From Brevibacillus laterosporus DSM 25 (lineage in GTDB: Bacteria > Bacillota > Bacilli > Brevibacillales > Brevibacillaceae), in the NCBI RefSeq assembly GCF_002706795.1, contig NZ_CP017705.1, positions 3,656,501-3,720,500 of the forward strand: a DNA stretch of 64,000 bases. Reading direction: 5' to 3'. The position numbers were made by a program, and so were the translations under genes. Under the pieces are notes generated by a model. That model was not told the DNA's origin. It made no database searches and worked only from the letters and a program-made list of their open reading frames with translations. This document shows, piece by piece, positions 55,462 through 64,000 of the stretch (position 1 is its first letter; every line of letters starts with the position of its first letter).

Positions 55462-56583
55462 ATGAAACGAGATTATTATGAGGTGCTGGGACTTGGAAAA
55501 GACGCCAGTGCAGATGATATAAAAAAGGCATATCGAAAATTGGCGAGGCAGTACCATCCAGACGTTAATAAAGAAGCGGATGCTGAAACCAAATTTAAAG
55601 AAGTAAAAGATGCATATGATGTACTCTCAGATGACCAAAAACGTGCCCAATATGATCGCTTTGGACATCAAGATCCGAACCAAGGCTTTGGCGGAGGCTT
55701 TGATGCTTCTGGAATGGGTGGCTTTGGTGATATCTTTGATATGTTTTTTGGTGGCGGTGGACGTCGTGCTAATCCAAATGCACCGCGCCGTGGTGCTGAT
55801 TTGGAGTATGCGATCAACATTGACTTCTTGGATGCTGTGTTTGGCAAAGAAAGAGACATCGAGATTCAACGTGAAGTGGAATGCGATACGTGTCACGGAA
55901 GTGGGGCTAAACCTGGCACGAAGGTAGAAACCTGCTCTAGATGTAATGGATCTGGACAGGAGGAAGTTCAGGCAAACACTCCATTTGGACGCGTCGTTAA
56001 TCGTCGTGTTTGCTCTGTTTGTAATGGTAAAGGAAAGCAGATCAAGGAAAGATGTACAACTTGCAGAGGTACTGGTCGCCAAAAAATCAAGCGCACGATT
56101 CACATTAACATCCCTGCTGGGGTAGATGATGGACAGCAAATGCGAATTACTGGCGAAGGTGAAGCTGGTGTGAATGGTGGACCAGCGGGTGACGTTTATG
56201 TTATGTTCCGTGTGCGTAAACACGACTTCTTCGAACGCGATGGAAACGACATCTTTTGTGAGATGCCTATTCATTTTGCTCAAGCAGCCTTGGGTGATGA
56301 GATTGAAGTGCCAACAGTAGATGGCCGTGTGAAGCTGAAAATCCCAGCAGGAACGCAAACTAACACTTTCTTCCGCTTACGTGGGAAAGGTGTGCCACAC
56401 TTACGTGGAAACGCGCGAGGTGATCAGCACGTGAAGATTAAAGTAGTGACACCTACGAAATTAACTGATCGTCAAAAAGATCTGTTACGTGAATTAGGGG
56501 GATTAGAGGATGGTGCTCCCCTACATGAACAGCCAGAAGAGAACTTTTTTGATAAAATCAAGCGTAGATTACGCGGCGAATAA
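55462..56583 (+). CDS. dnaJ: Co-chaperone DnaJ (Hsp40)
   Basis: 373 residues. The J domain has YHPDVNK, a Gly/Phe-rich linker follows, and then four zinc-finger repeats ([32 protein letters not shown]) and the C-terminal peptide-binding domains. It stimulates DnaK ATPase. The Shine-Dalgarno (GGGAG) is weaker than in the neighbours. Confidence 0.97.
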   Translation: MKRDYYEVLGLGKDASADDIKKAYRKLARQYHPDVNKEADAETKFKEVKDAYDVLSDDQKRAQYDRFGHQDPNQGFGGGFDASGMGGFGDIFDMFFGGGGRRANPNAPRRGADLEYAINIDFLDAVFGKERDIEIQREVECDTCHGSGAKPGTKVETCSRCNGSGQEEVQANTPFGRVVNRRVCSVCNGKGKQIKERCTTCRGTGRQKIKRTIHINIPAGVDDGQQMRITGEGEAGVNGGPAGDVYVMFRVRKHDFFERDGNDIFCEMPIHFAQAALGDEIEVPTVDGRVKLKIPAGTQTNTFFRLRGKGVPHLRGNARGDQHVKIKVVTPTKLTDRQKDLLRELGGLEDGAPLHEQPEENFFDKIKRRLRGE

Positions 56584-56618
56584 TATGTTGTGGAAAGCTA
56601 GATGGGGGATGGTAGAGC

Positions 56619-57557
56619 ATGAATTGGTCAGAAGTTAGTATTCACACCACGGCAGAGGCGGTTGAGGCTGTCTCTAGTATTTTGTACGAAGCGGGAGCAG
56701 GTGGCGTTGTCATTGAAGATCCCGAAATTTTATCCCGTGAGTGGAGCACGCCTTTTGGTGAAATCTACCACCTCTCACCAGATGACTTTCCTACTGATGG
56801 TGTGATTGTCAAAGCATATTTTCCTGTGAATAGTTATTTGGGTGAAACCGTTGAAGAGATTAAAACACAGGTAAACGAACTTCTGACCTTCGGATTGGAT
56901 GTCGGAAAAGGAACTGTTACTATGACAGAGGTTCATGAAGATGATTGGGCATCTGCTTGGAAAAAATATTATAAGCCAGTTGCGATTTCAGATCATATCA
57001 CGATCACGCCTATCTGGGAGGAGTACAAACCGAAGCGAGAAGGGGAGCTTATTATCGAGATGGACCCTGGCATGGCTTTTGGTACAGGTACACATCCAAC
57101 CACTGTGCTGTGTATTCGTGCGATTGAACGCTACCTGAAAAAAGGGGATCGCGTCTATGATGTGGGAACTGGAACAGGGATCTTAAGTATTGCTGCTGCT
57201 AAATTAGGAGCCTCTTCCTTGACTGCCATGGACTTAGATGAGATTGCGGTTCGTTCTGCGCAAGAGAACTGTGTCATCAACAAAGTAGATGACAAGGTTT
57301 TAGTGAAACAGAACAATCTGCTCGATGGAATCAACGAAAAAGTTGAAGTAGTAGTTGCCAATATCTTAGCAGAAGTAATTATTCGTTTCACGGATGATGT
57401 TCATCGTGTCTTATTACCAGGCGGTACATTTATTGCTTCTGGTATTATTGGGGCGCGTGAAAACGATGTAAAAGAGGCATTAGCAGCCTCGAAATTGGAA
57501 GTTATAGAAACAGTTTACATGGAAGACTGGGTAGCAATTATCGCGAAAAAACGTTAG
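56619..57557 (+). CDS. prmA: Ribosomal protein L11 methyltransferase
   Basis: 312 residues. The N-terminal recognition domain is followed by a class I methyltransferase with MAFGTGTHPTT, VYDVGTGTGILSIAAAKLGA (SAM motif I) and VANILAEVI (catalytic NxL-type motif). It trimethylates ribosomal protein L11. Conserved place after dnaJ. Confidence 0.95.
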   Translation: MNWSEVSIHTTAEAVEAVSSILYEAGAGGVVIEDPEILSREWSTPFGEIYHLSPDDFPTDGVIVKAYFPVNSYLGETVEEIKTQVNELLTFGLDVGKGTVTMTEVHEDDWASAWKKYYKPVAISDHITITPIWEEYKPKREGELIIEMDPGMAFGTGTHPTTVLCIRAIERYLKKGDRVYDVGTGTGILSIAAAKLGASSLTAMDLDEIAVRSAQENCVINKVDDKVLVKQNNLLDGINEKVEVVVANILAEVIIRFTDDVHRVLLPGGTFIASGIIGARENDVKEALAASKLEVIETVYMEDWVAIIAKKR

Positions 57558-57578
57558 AATAATGGGGTTAATAATCAG

Positions 57579-58310
57579 ATGCAACGTTATTTTATAGATA
57601 GCCAACAATTTTTTGACAATCATGTGGTTATTACCGGGGACGATGTTCACCACATTGTGAAGGTTATGCGCACAGAGATTGGCGATCATATTTTGGTTAG
57701 CGATGGGAGAGGACGGGTGGTTAAAGCCCGTCTTTCTGCCTTGGAGCCCAAAGAAGTGCGCGCTGAGATCGTGGAGCAAATCACAAAACAAACAGAGTTA
57801 CCTGTATCGGTGACGATTGGTCAGGGTTTGCCAAAAGGGGACAAACTAGAGTGGATTTTACAGAAGGGAACGGAGCTTGGAGCTACTTCCTTTGTACCGT
57901 TTCAATCAGAGCGTACCATCGTTAAACTAGATGCAAAGAAAGAAGCAAAAAAGCTAGAGCGTTGGTCAAAAATTGTAAAAGAAGCGGCTGAGCAATCACA
58001 TCGGGCCTATTTACCTGAGGTTTTAACTCCGCTTTCCTTTAAGCAAGTGGTTGAACATGCGAAAAGCTATACGACTGCCGTTATTGCTTATGAAAAAGAA
58101 GATACCAAAAGATTGGGCGAGGTACTGTCAAACTTGTCTGTTGGCGACTCGCTTTTCGTCATGATTGGACCAGAAGGTGGATTTTCTGAAAGTGAAATTC
58201 AGTATGCAGAAGAGAATGGTATCCATTCTGTTTCGCTTGGTCCCAGAATTTTACGCACGGAAACAGCTAGTCAGTATTTGCTAAGTGCCGTTTCTTATCA
58301 GTTTGAATAA
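57579..58310 (+). CDS. rsmE: 16S rRNA (uracil1498-N3)-methyltransferase RsmE
   Basis: 243-residue SPOUT-class enzyme. The N-terminal PUA-like part precedes the knot, whose SAM-binding signatures are MIGPEGGFSESE and LGPRILRTETA. It starts 21 bases after prmA. Confidence 0.95.
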   Translation: MQRYFIDSQQFFDNHVVITGDDVHHIVKVMRTEIGDHILVSDGRGRVVKARLSALEPKEVRAEIVEQITKQTELPVSVTIGQGLPKGDKLEWILQKGTELGATSFVPFQSERTIVKLDAKKEAKKLERWSKIVKEAAEQSHRAYLPEVLTPLSFKQVVEHAKSYTTAVIAYEKEDTKRLGEVLSNLSVGDSLFVMIGPEGGFSESEIQYAEENGIHSVSLGPRILRTETASQYLLSAVSYQFE

Positions 58311-58341
58311 GTCATACGTAACAGTTGAAAGGAGGAGAGCA

Positions 58342-59703
58342 ATGAATAAGGTTGCTTTCCATACATTGGGCTGCAAAGTAAACAGTTATGAAACAGAGGC
58401 GATTTGGAACCTGTTCAAGCAGAATGGCTATGAACGGGTTGACTTTGAGCAGGATGTAGCCGATGTATACATTATTAATACCTGTACGGTTACCAATACT
58501 GGTGACAAAAAAAGCCGTCAAGTGATTCGTCGTGCTATCCGTCGTAACCCCGAGGCGATTGTTGCTGTCACGGGATGCTATGCACAAACCTCACCAAAGG
58601 AGATAGCCGAAATTCCAGGTGTGGATATCGTGGTAGGTACACAAGGCCGCGATCGTTTATTGGAATATATCGCACAGATCCGTGGAGAACGTACACCGAT
58701 CAACGCGGTAGGAAATATCATGAAAACACGTGAATTTGAAGAGTTGGATGTGCCTAACTTTACCGATCGTACGCGTGCTTCTCTTAAAATTCAAGAAGGC
58801 TGTAACAACTTCTGTACCTTCTGTATTATTCCGTGGGCACGTGGACTAATGCGTTCCCGTAAACCTGAGAGCGTCATCGAACAGGCCCAAAAACTAGTCG
58901 CAGAGGGATATCTTGAGATCGTTCTGACTGGTATCCACACAGGTGGATATGGAGAGGATCTAGAGGATTACAATCTGGCTAAGTTACTTGTTGAATTGGA
59001 AAAAGTGGAGGGCTTAAAACGTATTCGTATTAGTTCTATTGAAGCGAGTCAAATTACTGACGAGGTTGTCGCAGTTATTGACCGTTCCGAGAAGATTTGT
59101 CGTCATCTGCATGTACCACTACAAGCAGGCGATGATGCGGTATTAAAACGCATGCGTCGCAAATATACGACTGCAGAATTTATGGATCGAATTCGTAAAG
59201 TACGTAAGGCGTTACCTGGGGTTGCTATCACAACAGATGTTATTGTTGGATTCCCAGGCGAGACTGAGGAACAATTTGTAACGGGCTATAACTTTATTAA
59301 AGAACTAGGCTTTGCTGAGTTGCATGTCTTCCCGTACTCCATGCGCACAGGAACCCCTGCTGCACGCATGGAAGATCAAGTGGATGAAGAAGTGAAGAAG
59401 GAACGTGTAGCTAAACTTATTGAATTAAATCAACAGCTAGCTGTGGAATATGCACAACCATTCATCGGTGATGTATTAGAAATCATTCCTGAGCGTCCAT
59501 ATAAGGAAGACCCAACTAGCGGTAAGCTAATGGGTTATTCCGATAATTACTTGAACGTAGTGTTTGAAGGTACAGAGGATATGATTGGTAAAATTTGTAA
59601 AGTCCGTCTGGATGAGGTTGATGCTGAATATTGTTCAGGAACGTTCGTTCGAGTTTTGGAATCCCTACCTATCGAAATGGACAGCAAAGGAAAAGCAGTA
59701 TGA
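58342..59703 (+). CDS. mtaB: tRNA (t6A37) methylthiotransferase MtaB
   Basis: 453 residues. The UPF0004 domain supplies three Cys for the auxiliary cluster (TLGCKVN, NTCTVT, TGCYAQ). The radical SAM cluster is CNNFCTFC, and a C-terminal TRAM-type domain follows. It makes ms2t6A in tRNA. Start 58342 has AAAGGAGG upstream; the frame extends 19 codons into rsmE. The stop overlaps the next start (ATGA). Confidence 0.95.
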   Translation: MNKVAFHTLGCKVNSYETEAIWNLFKQNGYERVDFEQDVADVYIINTCTVTNTGDKKSRQVIRRAIRRNPEAIVAVTGCYAQTSPKEIAEIPGVDIVVGTQGRDRLLEYIAQIRGERTPINAVGNIMKTREFEELDVPNFTDRTRASLKIQEGCNNFCTFCIIPWARGLMRSRKPESVIEQAQKLVAEGYLEIVLTGIHTGGYGEDLEDYNLAKLLVELEKVEGLKRIRISSIEASQITDEVVAVIDRSEKICRHLHVPLQAGDDAVLKRMRRKYTTAEFMDRIRKVRKALPGVAITTDVIVGFPGETEEQFVTGYNFIKELGFAELHVFPYSMRTGTPAARMEDQVDEEVKKERVAKLIELNQQLAVEYAQPFIGDVLEIIPERPYKEDPTSGKLMGYSDNYLNVVFEGTEDMIGKICKVRLDEVDAEYCSGTFVRVLESLPIEMDSKGKAV

Positions 59704-60131
59704 AAGAAATCTCTGCAGGCGGCGTCGTCTATCGGAAACAAGATGGGGAGCTTACCTTATTGATGATTAAGGATCGTTTTGGCAAGGTAACGGTAGCGAA
59801 AGGTAAGCAAGAGCCAGGCGAGACTTTGATGGAGACGGCTATTCGAGAAATTGAAGAGGAAACGGGAATAAAAGGGGAACTAGGTCCATTATTAGAGATC
59901 GTTCACTACACCTACGAGCATCCGATTCAGCGAATACTGGTCGAAAAAGAAGTACACTATTATCTAGTCAAAGCGTTAACGGATCAAGTAACTGTTCAGG
60001 TAGAAGAAATAGATGCTGTGCAATGGCTCAAGCCAGAGGCTGCTTGGGAATTACACGAACAAGCTGGTTATGAGAATAACCGCAGTGTATTACAAAAAGC
60101 TTTGGATACCTTGGGAATTCAGGTCATATAG
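59700..60131 (+). CDS. NUDIX hydrolase
   Basis: 143 residues. The Nudix box is the standard GKQEPGETLMETAIREIEEETGI with full spacing. The N-terminal SAGGVVYR strand is typical of the MutT/Ap4A-hydrolase-like branch. The substrate is not known. The ATG overlaps the mtaB stop, and AAAGGAAAAG precedes it. Confidence 0.88.
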   Translation: MKEISAGGVVYRKQDGELTLLMIKDRFGKVTVAKGKQEPGETLMETAIREIEEETGIKGELGPLLEIVHYTYEHPIQRILVEKEVHYYLVKALTDQVTVQVEEIDAVQWLKPEAAWELHEQAGYENNRSVLQKALDTLGIQVI

Positions 60132-60140
60132 AACAATGGG

Positions 60141-60167
60141 AGCTCGACCAGAGATGGTTGGGCTTTT
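60141..60167 (+). terminator. Terminator after the NUDIX gene
   Basis: AGCTCGACC/GGTTGGGCT stem (G-U pairs) followed by TTTTG. Confidence 0.65.
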
Positions 60168-60345
60168 GTTGTCCAGTCGCCTTCAGTGGCAAGATAAGCC
60201 TCCTTTTTTAAGAGAGTGCAGGAAGATATAGGTGATTGTTGAGCTTGGCATTAAGGGAACAGTAAAAGAAAGTCGAGCAGCTCTGTAGAAAATCTAAGAA
60301 ACCGCATACAAAAATGAACAATTAAGTATAGTGTTAAAAAAGGGT

Positions 60346-60373
60346 TTGTTCCGTAGCCCAACAGCGTTATGAT
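60346..60373 (+). promoter_or_regulatory. Candidate promoter of the lrgA/lrgB pair
   Basis: TTGTTC (60346-60351), 16-base spacer, TATGAT (60368-60373). Confidence 0.4.
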
Positions 60374-60406
60374 AAAGAACGACAAATAGAAAAGGGAGTG
60401 GTAGGA

Positions 60407-60787
60407 ATGTACGGATGGATCATCCTGTTTGCCTTTTACGGTATAGGTGTCATCTTTCATAATTACCTGTATATTCCTCTTCCAGGGAGTCTCATTGGGC
60501 TTATACTTTTGACAACAGGTCTGGTAACAAAGTTGATACCATTGCGATTAGTGGAAGGGGCAGCAGATTTTTTACTCAAAAACATGCTCTTGTTTTTTGT
60601 GCCTATAATAGTTGGGGTAACGCCTTATTTTCATTATTTGGAGCAAAAACCGCTTGCCATCCTTGTGGCATTGGTGGCAGGTCCTGTAGCTGTCATGATG
60701 GTAACCGGAATTGTGGTCCAAAAATGGCGTGACTGGGAAAAACGAAAAGAGGATGTACTTTTACAGCAAAGTGAACAGGGGGAATGA
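60407..60787 (+). CDS. CidA/LrgA family holin-like protein
   Basis: 126 residues, four membrane helices. LYIPLPGSLIGLILL and the FVPIIVGV helix are diagnostic of the LrgA/CidA family. ATG 60407 has AAGGGAG eight bases upstream. In B. subtilis a similar pair (ywbH-ywbG) lies near the methyltransferase gene ywbD, whose homologue is also nearby here. The role is export of small metabolites such as pyruvate, or murein hydrolase control. Confidence 0.9.
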   Translation: MYGWIILFAFYGIGVIFHNYLYIPLPGSLIGLILLTTGLVTKLIPLRLVEGAADFLLKNMLLFFVPIIVGVTPYFHYLEQKPLAILVALVAGPVAVMMVTGIVVQKWRDWEKRKEDVLLQQSEQGE

Positions 60788-60792
60788 TGAAT

Positions 60793-61464
60793 ATGTGGGA
60801 GGTTATCGCGATTCTCCTAACACTAGCTGGTTATATGGTGGCTAAAATGGTATCAAAAAAATATCCGTTTGTGCAGCCAATGATAGCAGCGTCAATATTA
60901 GTATGGTTGGTGTGGTGGCTCATCAATAGTGATTGGAAAGTATATGATAGAGGCGGTTCTTATATTTCTTTCTTTTTAGGTCCGGCAACAGTAGCATTAG
61001 CCATCCCATTGGCTAAACAATTTAAACAGGTATTGGAACTATGGAAAGCTATTCTAGCTGGTGTTGCTAGCGGATGCATTGTTGCCGTTTCTTCATCGTG
61101 GTTTATGGTTTGGATAATGGGAGGGGATCAAACCCTGATTCGTAGTATGATTTCTAAATCAGTCACGACTCCAATCTCAGTTGAATTGACTAATACGATT
61201 GGTGGAATTCCTGCATTGGCTGCCTTATTTACAGCTGTAACAGGTATTGTCGGGAGTTTGTTATATCGTCTTGTAATACGTGTGGGACGTATTTCAGATG
61301 ATTGGGCCATTGGACTAGCTGTAGGAACCAGTGCTCATGCAGTAGGTACAGCAGGTATGATGAATCAGAGTCAACGAAAAGCAGCGGCGTCTAGCTTGGC
61401 AATGATTTTAGCGGGAATTATTACGTCTATTTATTTTATCCCGATTCAGATGCTACTTTCTTAA
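60793..61464 (+). CDS. LrgB/CidB family membrane protein
   Basis: About 223 residues with seven or so helices. The SKSVTTPISVELTNTIGGIPALAA block and the DDWAIGLAVGTSAHAVGTAGM segment are diagnostic. ATGs at 60784, 60787 and 60793 are all in frame; 60793 is best spaced from AGGGGGA. It works with the preceding CidA/LrgA protein. Confidence 0.88.
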   Translation: MWEVIAILLTLAGYMVAKMVSKKYPFVQPMIAASILVWLVWWLINSDWKVYDRGGSYISFFLGPATVALAIPLAKQFKQVLELWKAILAGVASGCIVAVSSSWFMVWIMGGDQTLIRSMISKSVTTPISVELTNTIGGIPALAALFTAVTGIVGSLLYRLVIRVGRISDDWAIGLAVGTSAHAVGTAGMMNQSQRKAAASSLAMILAGIITSIYFIPIQMLLS

Positions 61465-61560
61465 CTATCGTGCAGTTCATTTGTTTTTGGCACCTATCTT
61501 GTAGCAAGAGGCTTTGCTTATAATGGTAGTAGAAATGATTTTGGTATTTTCTAATGCTAT

Positions 61561-61725
61561 GTGCGTTGCGTAACGTCACCTGTCAACAAGGCTTCAATAG
61601 CCTATCACCAGAAAATGGGTTTTGAAATTGAACAAGGGGATACAGAAGTGGATTGTATTTCTGTTTTCACCGACTATGATGGAAAAAATGAATCTCGTGT
61701 TTTATTCGTGAAACAGTTAAGCTAA
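61561..61725 (+). pseudogene. C-terminal remnant of a GNAT acetyltransferase
   Basis: 54 codons and a stop. The translation contains [19 protein letters not shown], the motif with the acetyl-CoA contact helix and the conserved YxxxGF end of GNAT enzymes, then runs to a normal-looking C-terminus ([11 protein letters not shown]). The first about 100 residues of a GNAT domain are missing and no ribosome site precedes the frame. Confidence 0.7.
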
Positions 61726-61735
61726 TCAAATGAAT

Positions 61736-61786
61736 GAAAAAGGTAAGTAACATATGGTGGAAAACCCATACGTACTTACCTTTTTG
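61736..61786. terminator. Bidirectional terminator
   Basis: AAAGGTAAGTA/TACTTACCTTT stem with an A-run before and TTTTTG after; it serves the GNAT remnant side and yqeW. Confidence 0.85.
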
Positions 61787-61827
61787 TTGTGATTCTACTT
61801 TTTTAGAAGAGGGAGCAAGGATAACGC

Positions 61828-62766
61828 TTATTTGTGTTCTGGGATTAACCACTGAATCCCTTTGGCTATGCTAGGAGCAAAAGGGAGAGCAATGACGGAA
61901 CATAACAAATTAAAAATCGTTTGAGCATGAGCGATTTGCATCGAAGGATTGGTTGTCAGTAATCCTGCTAAATAAGCTAGCATTGAAACAAAGGGTAGGA
62001 ATACAAGTCCCCCGACCACATTAAATAGCGTGTGGCACCATGCGACTTGCTTGGAAGCAGTGTTTGTACCGATGCTCGCAATGATTGCGGTGATACAGGT
62101 ACCGATGTTACCACCTAGCACAATGGAAATGGCTGTGTCCATAGAAAAGACACCGTAGGATATTAATGTCATGGTAATGGCTGTTGTGGCAGCACTGCTG
62201 TGAACCAAAGCTGAAAAGACTGTACCAGTTAAGAGACCAATCCAAAGGGAGTGTTTGCTTTCAAGAAACAAGGTCCGGAACGTTTGTGAGTTTTCTAATG
62301 GCTTAGCAATGACTTGCATCGTATCAATGCCTAGAAAAATGAGGCCAAACCCGCCAACAATTAATCCTATTGCTTTTGATTTACGCTTAGGCTGTAGCCA
62401 CATAGCCACTCCGATCAATAGCATAGGAACAGCAAAATCCTCAAGATGTAGAGCAATCAATTCTGTTGTAATAGTAGAACCTACATTGGTACCTAAAATA
62501 ATTCCAATGGTCTGTGAGAAGCCAATAATGCCTGCCTGCGTGAGACCGATTGTTAAGACCGTAACAGCCGTGGAGCTTTGTAGAACAAAGGTAGAAAAAA
62601 GACCTGAAAAAAAACTATGTGTCGTTGAGCGGGTAAAACGTGTTATAATCAGTTCCATTCGCTGTCCTGCTAATTGATTAAAGCCGATTCGCATAGCGTA
62701 CAGTCCAAGCAAAAAGAAACTGAGTCCCATGAAAAACGGCAACAAGATGTGATATAACATGGACAA
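61828..62766 (-). CDS. yqeW: Na/Pi cotransporter family protein YqeW
   Basis: 312 residues. The two inverted halves each carry the QSST-type motif (LQSSTAVTVLTIGL and VHSSAATTAITMTL) with adjacent GTNVGSTITT and GGNIGTCITA. No PhoU tail is present. Likely Na+-coupled phosphate transport. TTG start behind GGGGGG; an ATG lies two codons on. yqeW also follows mtaB in B. subtilis. Confidence 0.9.
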   Translation of the reverse strand: MSMLYHILLPFFMGLSFFLLGLYAMRIGFNQLAGQRMELIITRFTRSTTHSFFSGLFSTFVLQSSTAVTVLTIGLTQAGIIGFSQTIGIILGTNVGSTITTELIALHLEDFAVPMLLIGVAMWLQPKRKSKAIGLIVGGFGLIFLGIDTMQVIAKPLENSQTFRTLFLESKHSLWIGLLTGTVFSALVHSSAATTAITMTLISYGVFSMDTAISIVLGGNIGTCITAIIASIGTNTASKQVAWCHTLFNVVGGLVFLPFVSMLAYLAGLLTTNPSMQIAHAQTIFNLLCSVIALPFAPSIAKGIQWLIPEHK

Positions 62767-62846
62767 TTCAATTCCCCCCGTGAAAGGTACCTTATAAATA
62801 CGCTATGCTTGTACAGAGACAAGCATGACTAGGAGGATATAGAGAA

Positions 62847-64000
62847 GTGACGAAAGTATTATTGCAACGAAATCGTAAAAAGCGTTTGGAAGCAGGGCAT
62901 CCTTGGGTGTTTCAATCCGAAGTATTGGAGATTCAGGGAGATTTCCTAGCTGGTGATATCGTAGAAATTTGTAATCATCAAGGACATTTTTTAGCAAAGG
63001 GCTACATTAATCCCGATTCTCAGATGATTGTGCGCGTGATGAGCTATGATCCAAAAGAAGAGATCGATTATGACTTTTTTGTCCGTCGTTTCCGAGAGGC
63101 AAAAGAAATGCGTGAGCGCTTTGTAGAAAATCCTAGAGCTTGTCGCGTTATTTATGGAGAGGCAGATTTTCTACCAGGTCTCATTGTTGACCGCTATAAC
63201 GATGTGCTGGTGATGCAAGTACTATCACTGGGTATGGATATCCGTCTCGACATGATTAAAATGGCATTAGTAGATGTATTTGAACCAACTGGTATTTATT
63301 TACGTAACGATGTGCCTGTGCGAGAGCTGGAAGGATTGGAACAAGGAAAAGGCGTGTTATATGGAGAGTGTCCAGCTGAGATTGAGATCGAGGAAAACGG
63401 TTTGAAATATGTAGTAGATATTGTGGAAGGGCAAAAAACTGGATTCTTCTACGATCAGCGAGAAAACCGAGCTGCTATTGCTCCGTTAATGACCGGCTGG
63501 GGAGAAAAACATGGGATCAAGGTTTTACCTGTGGGCGAAGATGATGAGCCCATCTACGATAAAAAGGGTAAAAAACGTGATGTGTTAGCAAAATTGGATG
63601 AAGCAGGTCAACCAGTCGAGCGTCCAGTAGATCGACGTGGTAAAGTGGTGAAGAATCCGTTCTGGGATGGAGCAGAGGTATTGGAATGCTTTACACATAC
63701 CGGTTCCTTTACCCTAAATGCTTGTAAGCATGGTGCAAAGAAGGTAACAGCACTTGATATCTCAGAACATGCTATTGAAACAGCCAAACGTAATGTAGGT
63801 CTTAATGGATATTTGCATCGAGTTGATTTTGTTGTGGCTAATGCTTTTGATTACCTTCGTGAAAATGTTGAAGCAGGTAAGAACTGGGATGTTGTCATCC
63901 TCGACCCTCCAGCCTTCGCAAAATCGCGTGGTGCGGTAAAAGGTGCTTGCCGTGGTTATAAGGATATTAATTTACACGGCATGAAACTAGTTCGTCCAGG
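62847..64000 (+). CDS. Class I SAM-dependent rRNA methyltransferase (RlmI/YwbD-like), 3' partial
   Basis: 384 codons visible; the gene continues past the window. An N-terminal PUA domain (RKKRLEAGHPWVFQSEV) leads to a Rossmann methyltransferase with GQKTGFFYDQRENR, ECFTHTGSFTLNA (SAM motif) and the catalytic ILDPPAFAKS. It methylates cytosine in 23S rRNA in known relatives. Between DQRENRAAI and VLECFTHT there is a charged insertion of about 55 residues that typical members lack or have much shorter. The GTG start has AGGAGG ten bases upstream. Confidence 0.9.
   Translation, partial: MTKVLLQRNRKKRLEAGHPWVFQSEVLEIQGDFLAGDIVEICNHQGHFLAKGYINPDSQMIVRVMSYDPKEEIDYDFFVRRFREAKEMRERFVENPRACRVIYGEADFLPGLIVDRYNDVLVMQVLSLGMDIRLDMIKMALVDVFEPTGIYLRNDVPVRELEGLEQGKGVLYGECPAEIEIEENGLKYVVDIVEGQKTGFFYDQRENRAAIAPLMTGWGEKHGIKVLPVGEDDEPIYDKKGKKRDVLAKLDEAGQPVERPVDRRGKVVKNPFWDGAEVLECFTHTGSFTLNACKHGAKKVTALDISEHAIETAKRNVGLNGYLHRVDFVVANAFDYLRENVEAGKNWDVVILDPPAFAKSRGAVKGACRGYKDINLHGMKLVRP

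Larger units (their letters stand above)
61465..61827. other. Stretch between lrgB and yqeW
   Basis: 363 bases holding the GNAT remnant at 61561-61725 and the terminator at 61736-61786. Confidence 0.6.

Noticed and set aside
55627-56358. 243-codon open frame antisense to dnaJ
   Set aside because: Long only because of the codon composition of dnaJ; the translation has no domain-like features and lies fully inside a well-supported gene.

Overview
The window is a chromosomal segment of a spore-forming Firmicute. The gene order follows the Bacillus subtilis block yqeG-yqeH-aroE-yqeI-nadD-yqeK-rsfS-yqeM ... comE ... holA-rpsT-gpr-spoIIP-yqxA-lepA-hemW-hrcA-grpE-dnaK-dnaJ-prmA-rsmE-mtaB-yqeW. The spore genes (gpr, spoIIP), the strong AGGAGG ribosome sites, frequent TTG/GTG starts, the T-box leader of leuS and a perfect CIRCE element all fit. 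leuS sitting behind yqeM, together with protein flavour, suggests Brevibacillus (possibly B. laterosporus-like); this is inference, not a measurement.

Layout. 1-5.6 kb: end of a class I glutamine amidotransferase, a two-gene redox operon (NAD(P)-binding protein plus nitroreductase) behind a palindromic operator, a MATE exporter, DNA polymerase IV and two small Cys proteins. 5.6-10.8 kb: the yqe housekeeping operon (ribosome assembly GTPase, shikimate dehydrogenase, NAD synthesis, ribosome silencing). 10.8-13.8 kb: T-box leader and leuS. 13.8-23.6 kb: competence genes comER, comEA, comEB and comEC, broken up by an acetate permease operon, a LytS-like fragment and asparagine synthetase. 23.6-25.5 kb: ECF sigma factor with a membrane partner. 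26-30.8 kb: holA, rpsT, gpr, spoIIP, yqxA.

30.9-46 kb is a block of nutrient and metal uptake genes lying between yqxA and lepA, which are neighbours in B. subtilis. It holds a peptide ABC transporter (D-F-A-B-C) followed by an Xaa-Pro type peptidase, a NUDIX protein, an MFS exporter divergent from a TrmB-type regulator, the mntABCD manganese transporter with a candidate MntR site, and one unrecognised gene. 46.2-48 kb is lepA.

48.0-50.2 kb is an AT-rich accessory segment. It is bracketed by two copies of the last 41 bases of lepA, and the second copy still carries its own terminator. Inside is a two-gene unit for an exported protein of unknown family and a small membrane protein. This is the most unusual part of the window.

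50.3-64 kb: hemW, the CIRCE-controlled heat-shock operon hrcA-grpE-dnaK, dnaJ, prmA-rsmE-mtaB and a NUDIX gene, an lrgA/lrgB pair, a GNAT remnant, yqeW and a 23S rRNA methyltransferase cut by the window end. No rRNA, tRNA, CRISPR array or intact insertion sequence was seen.
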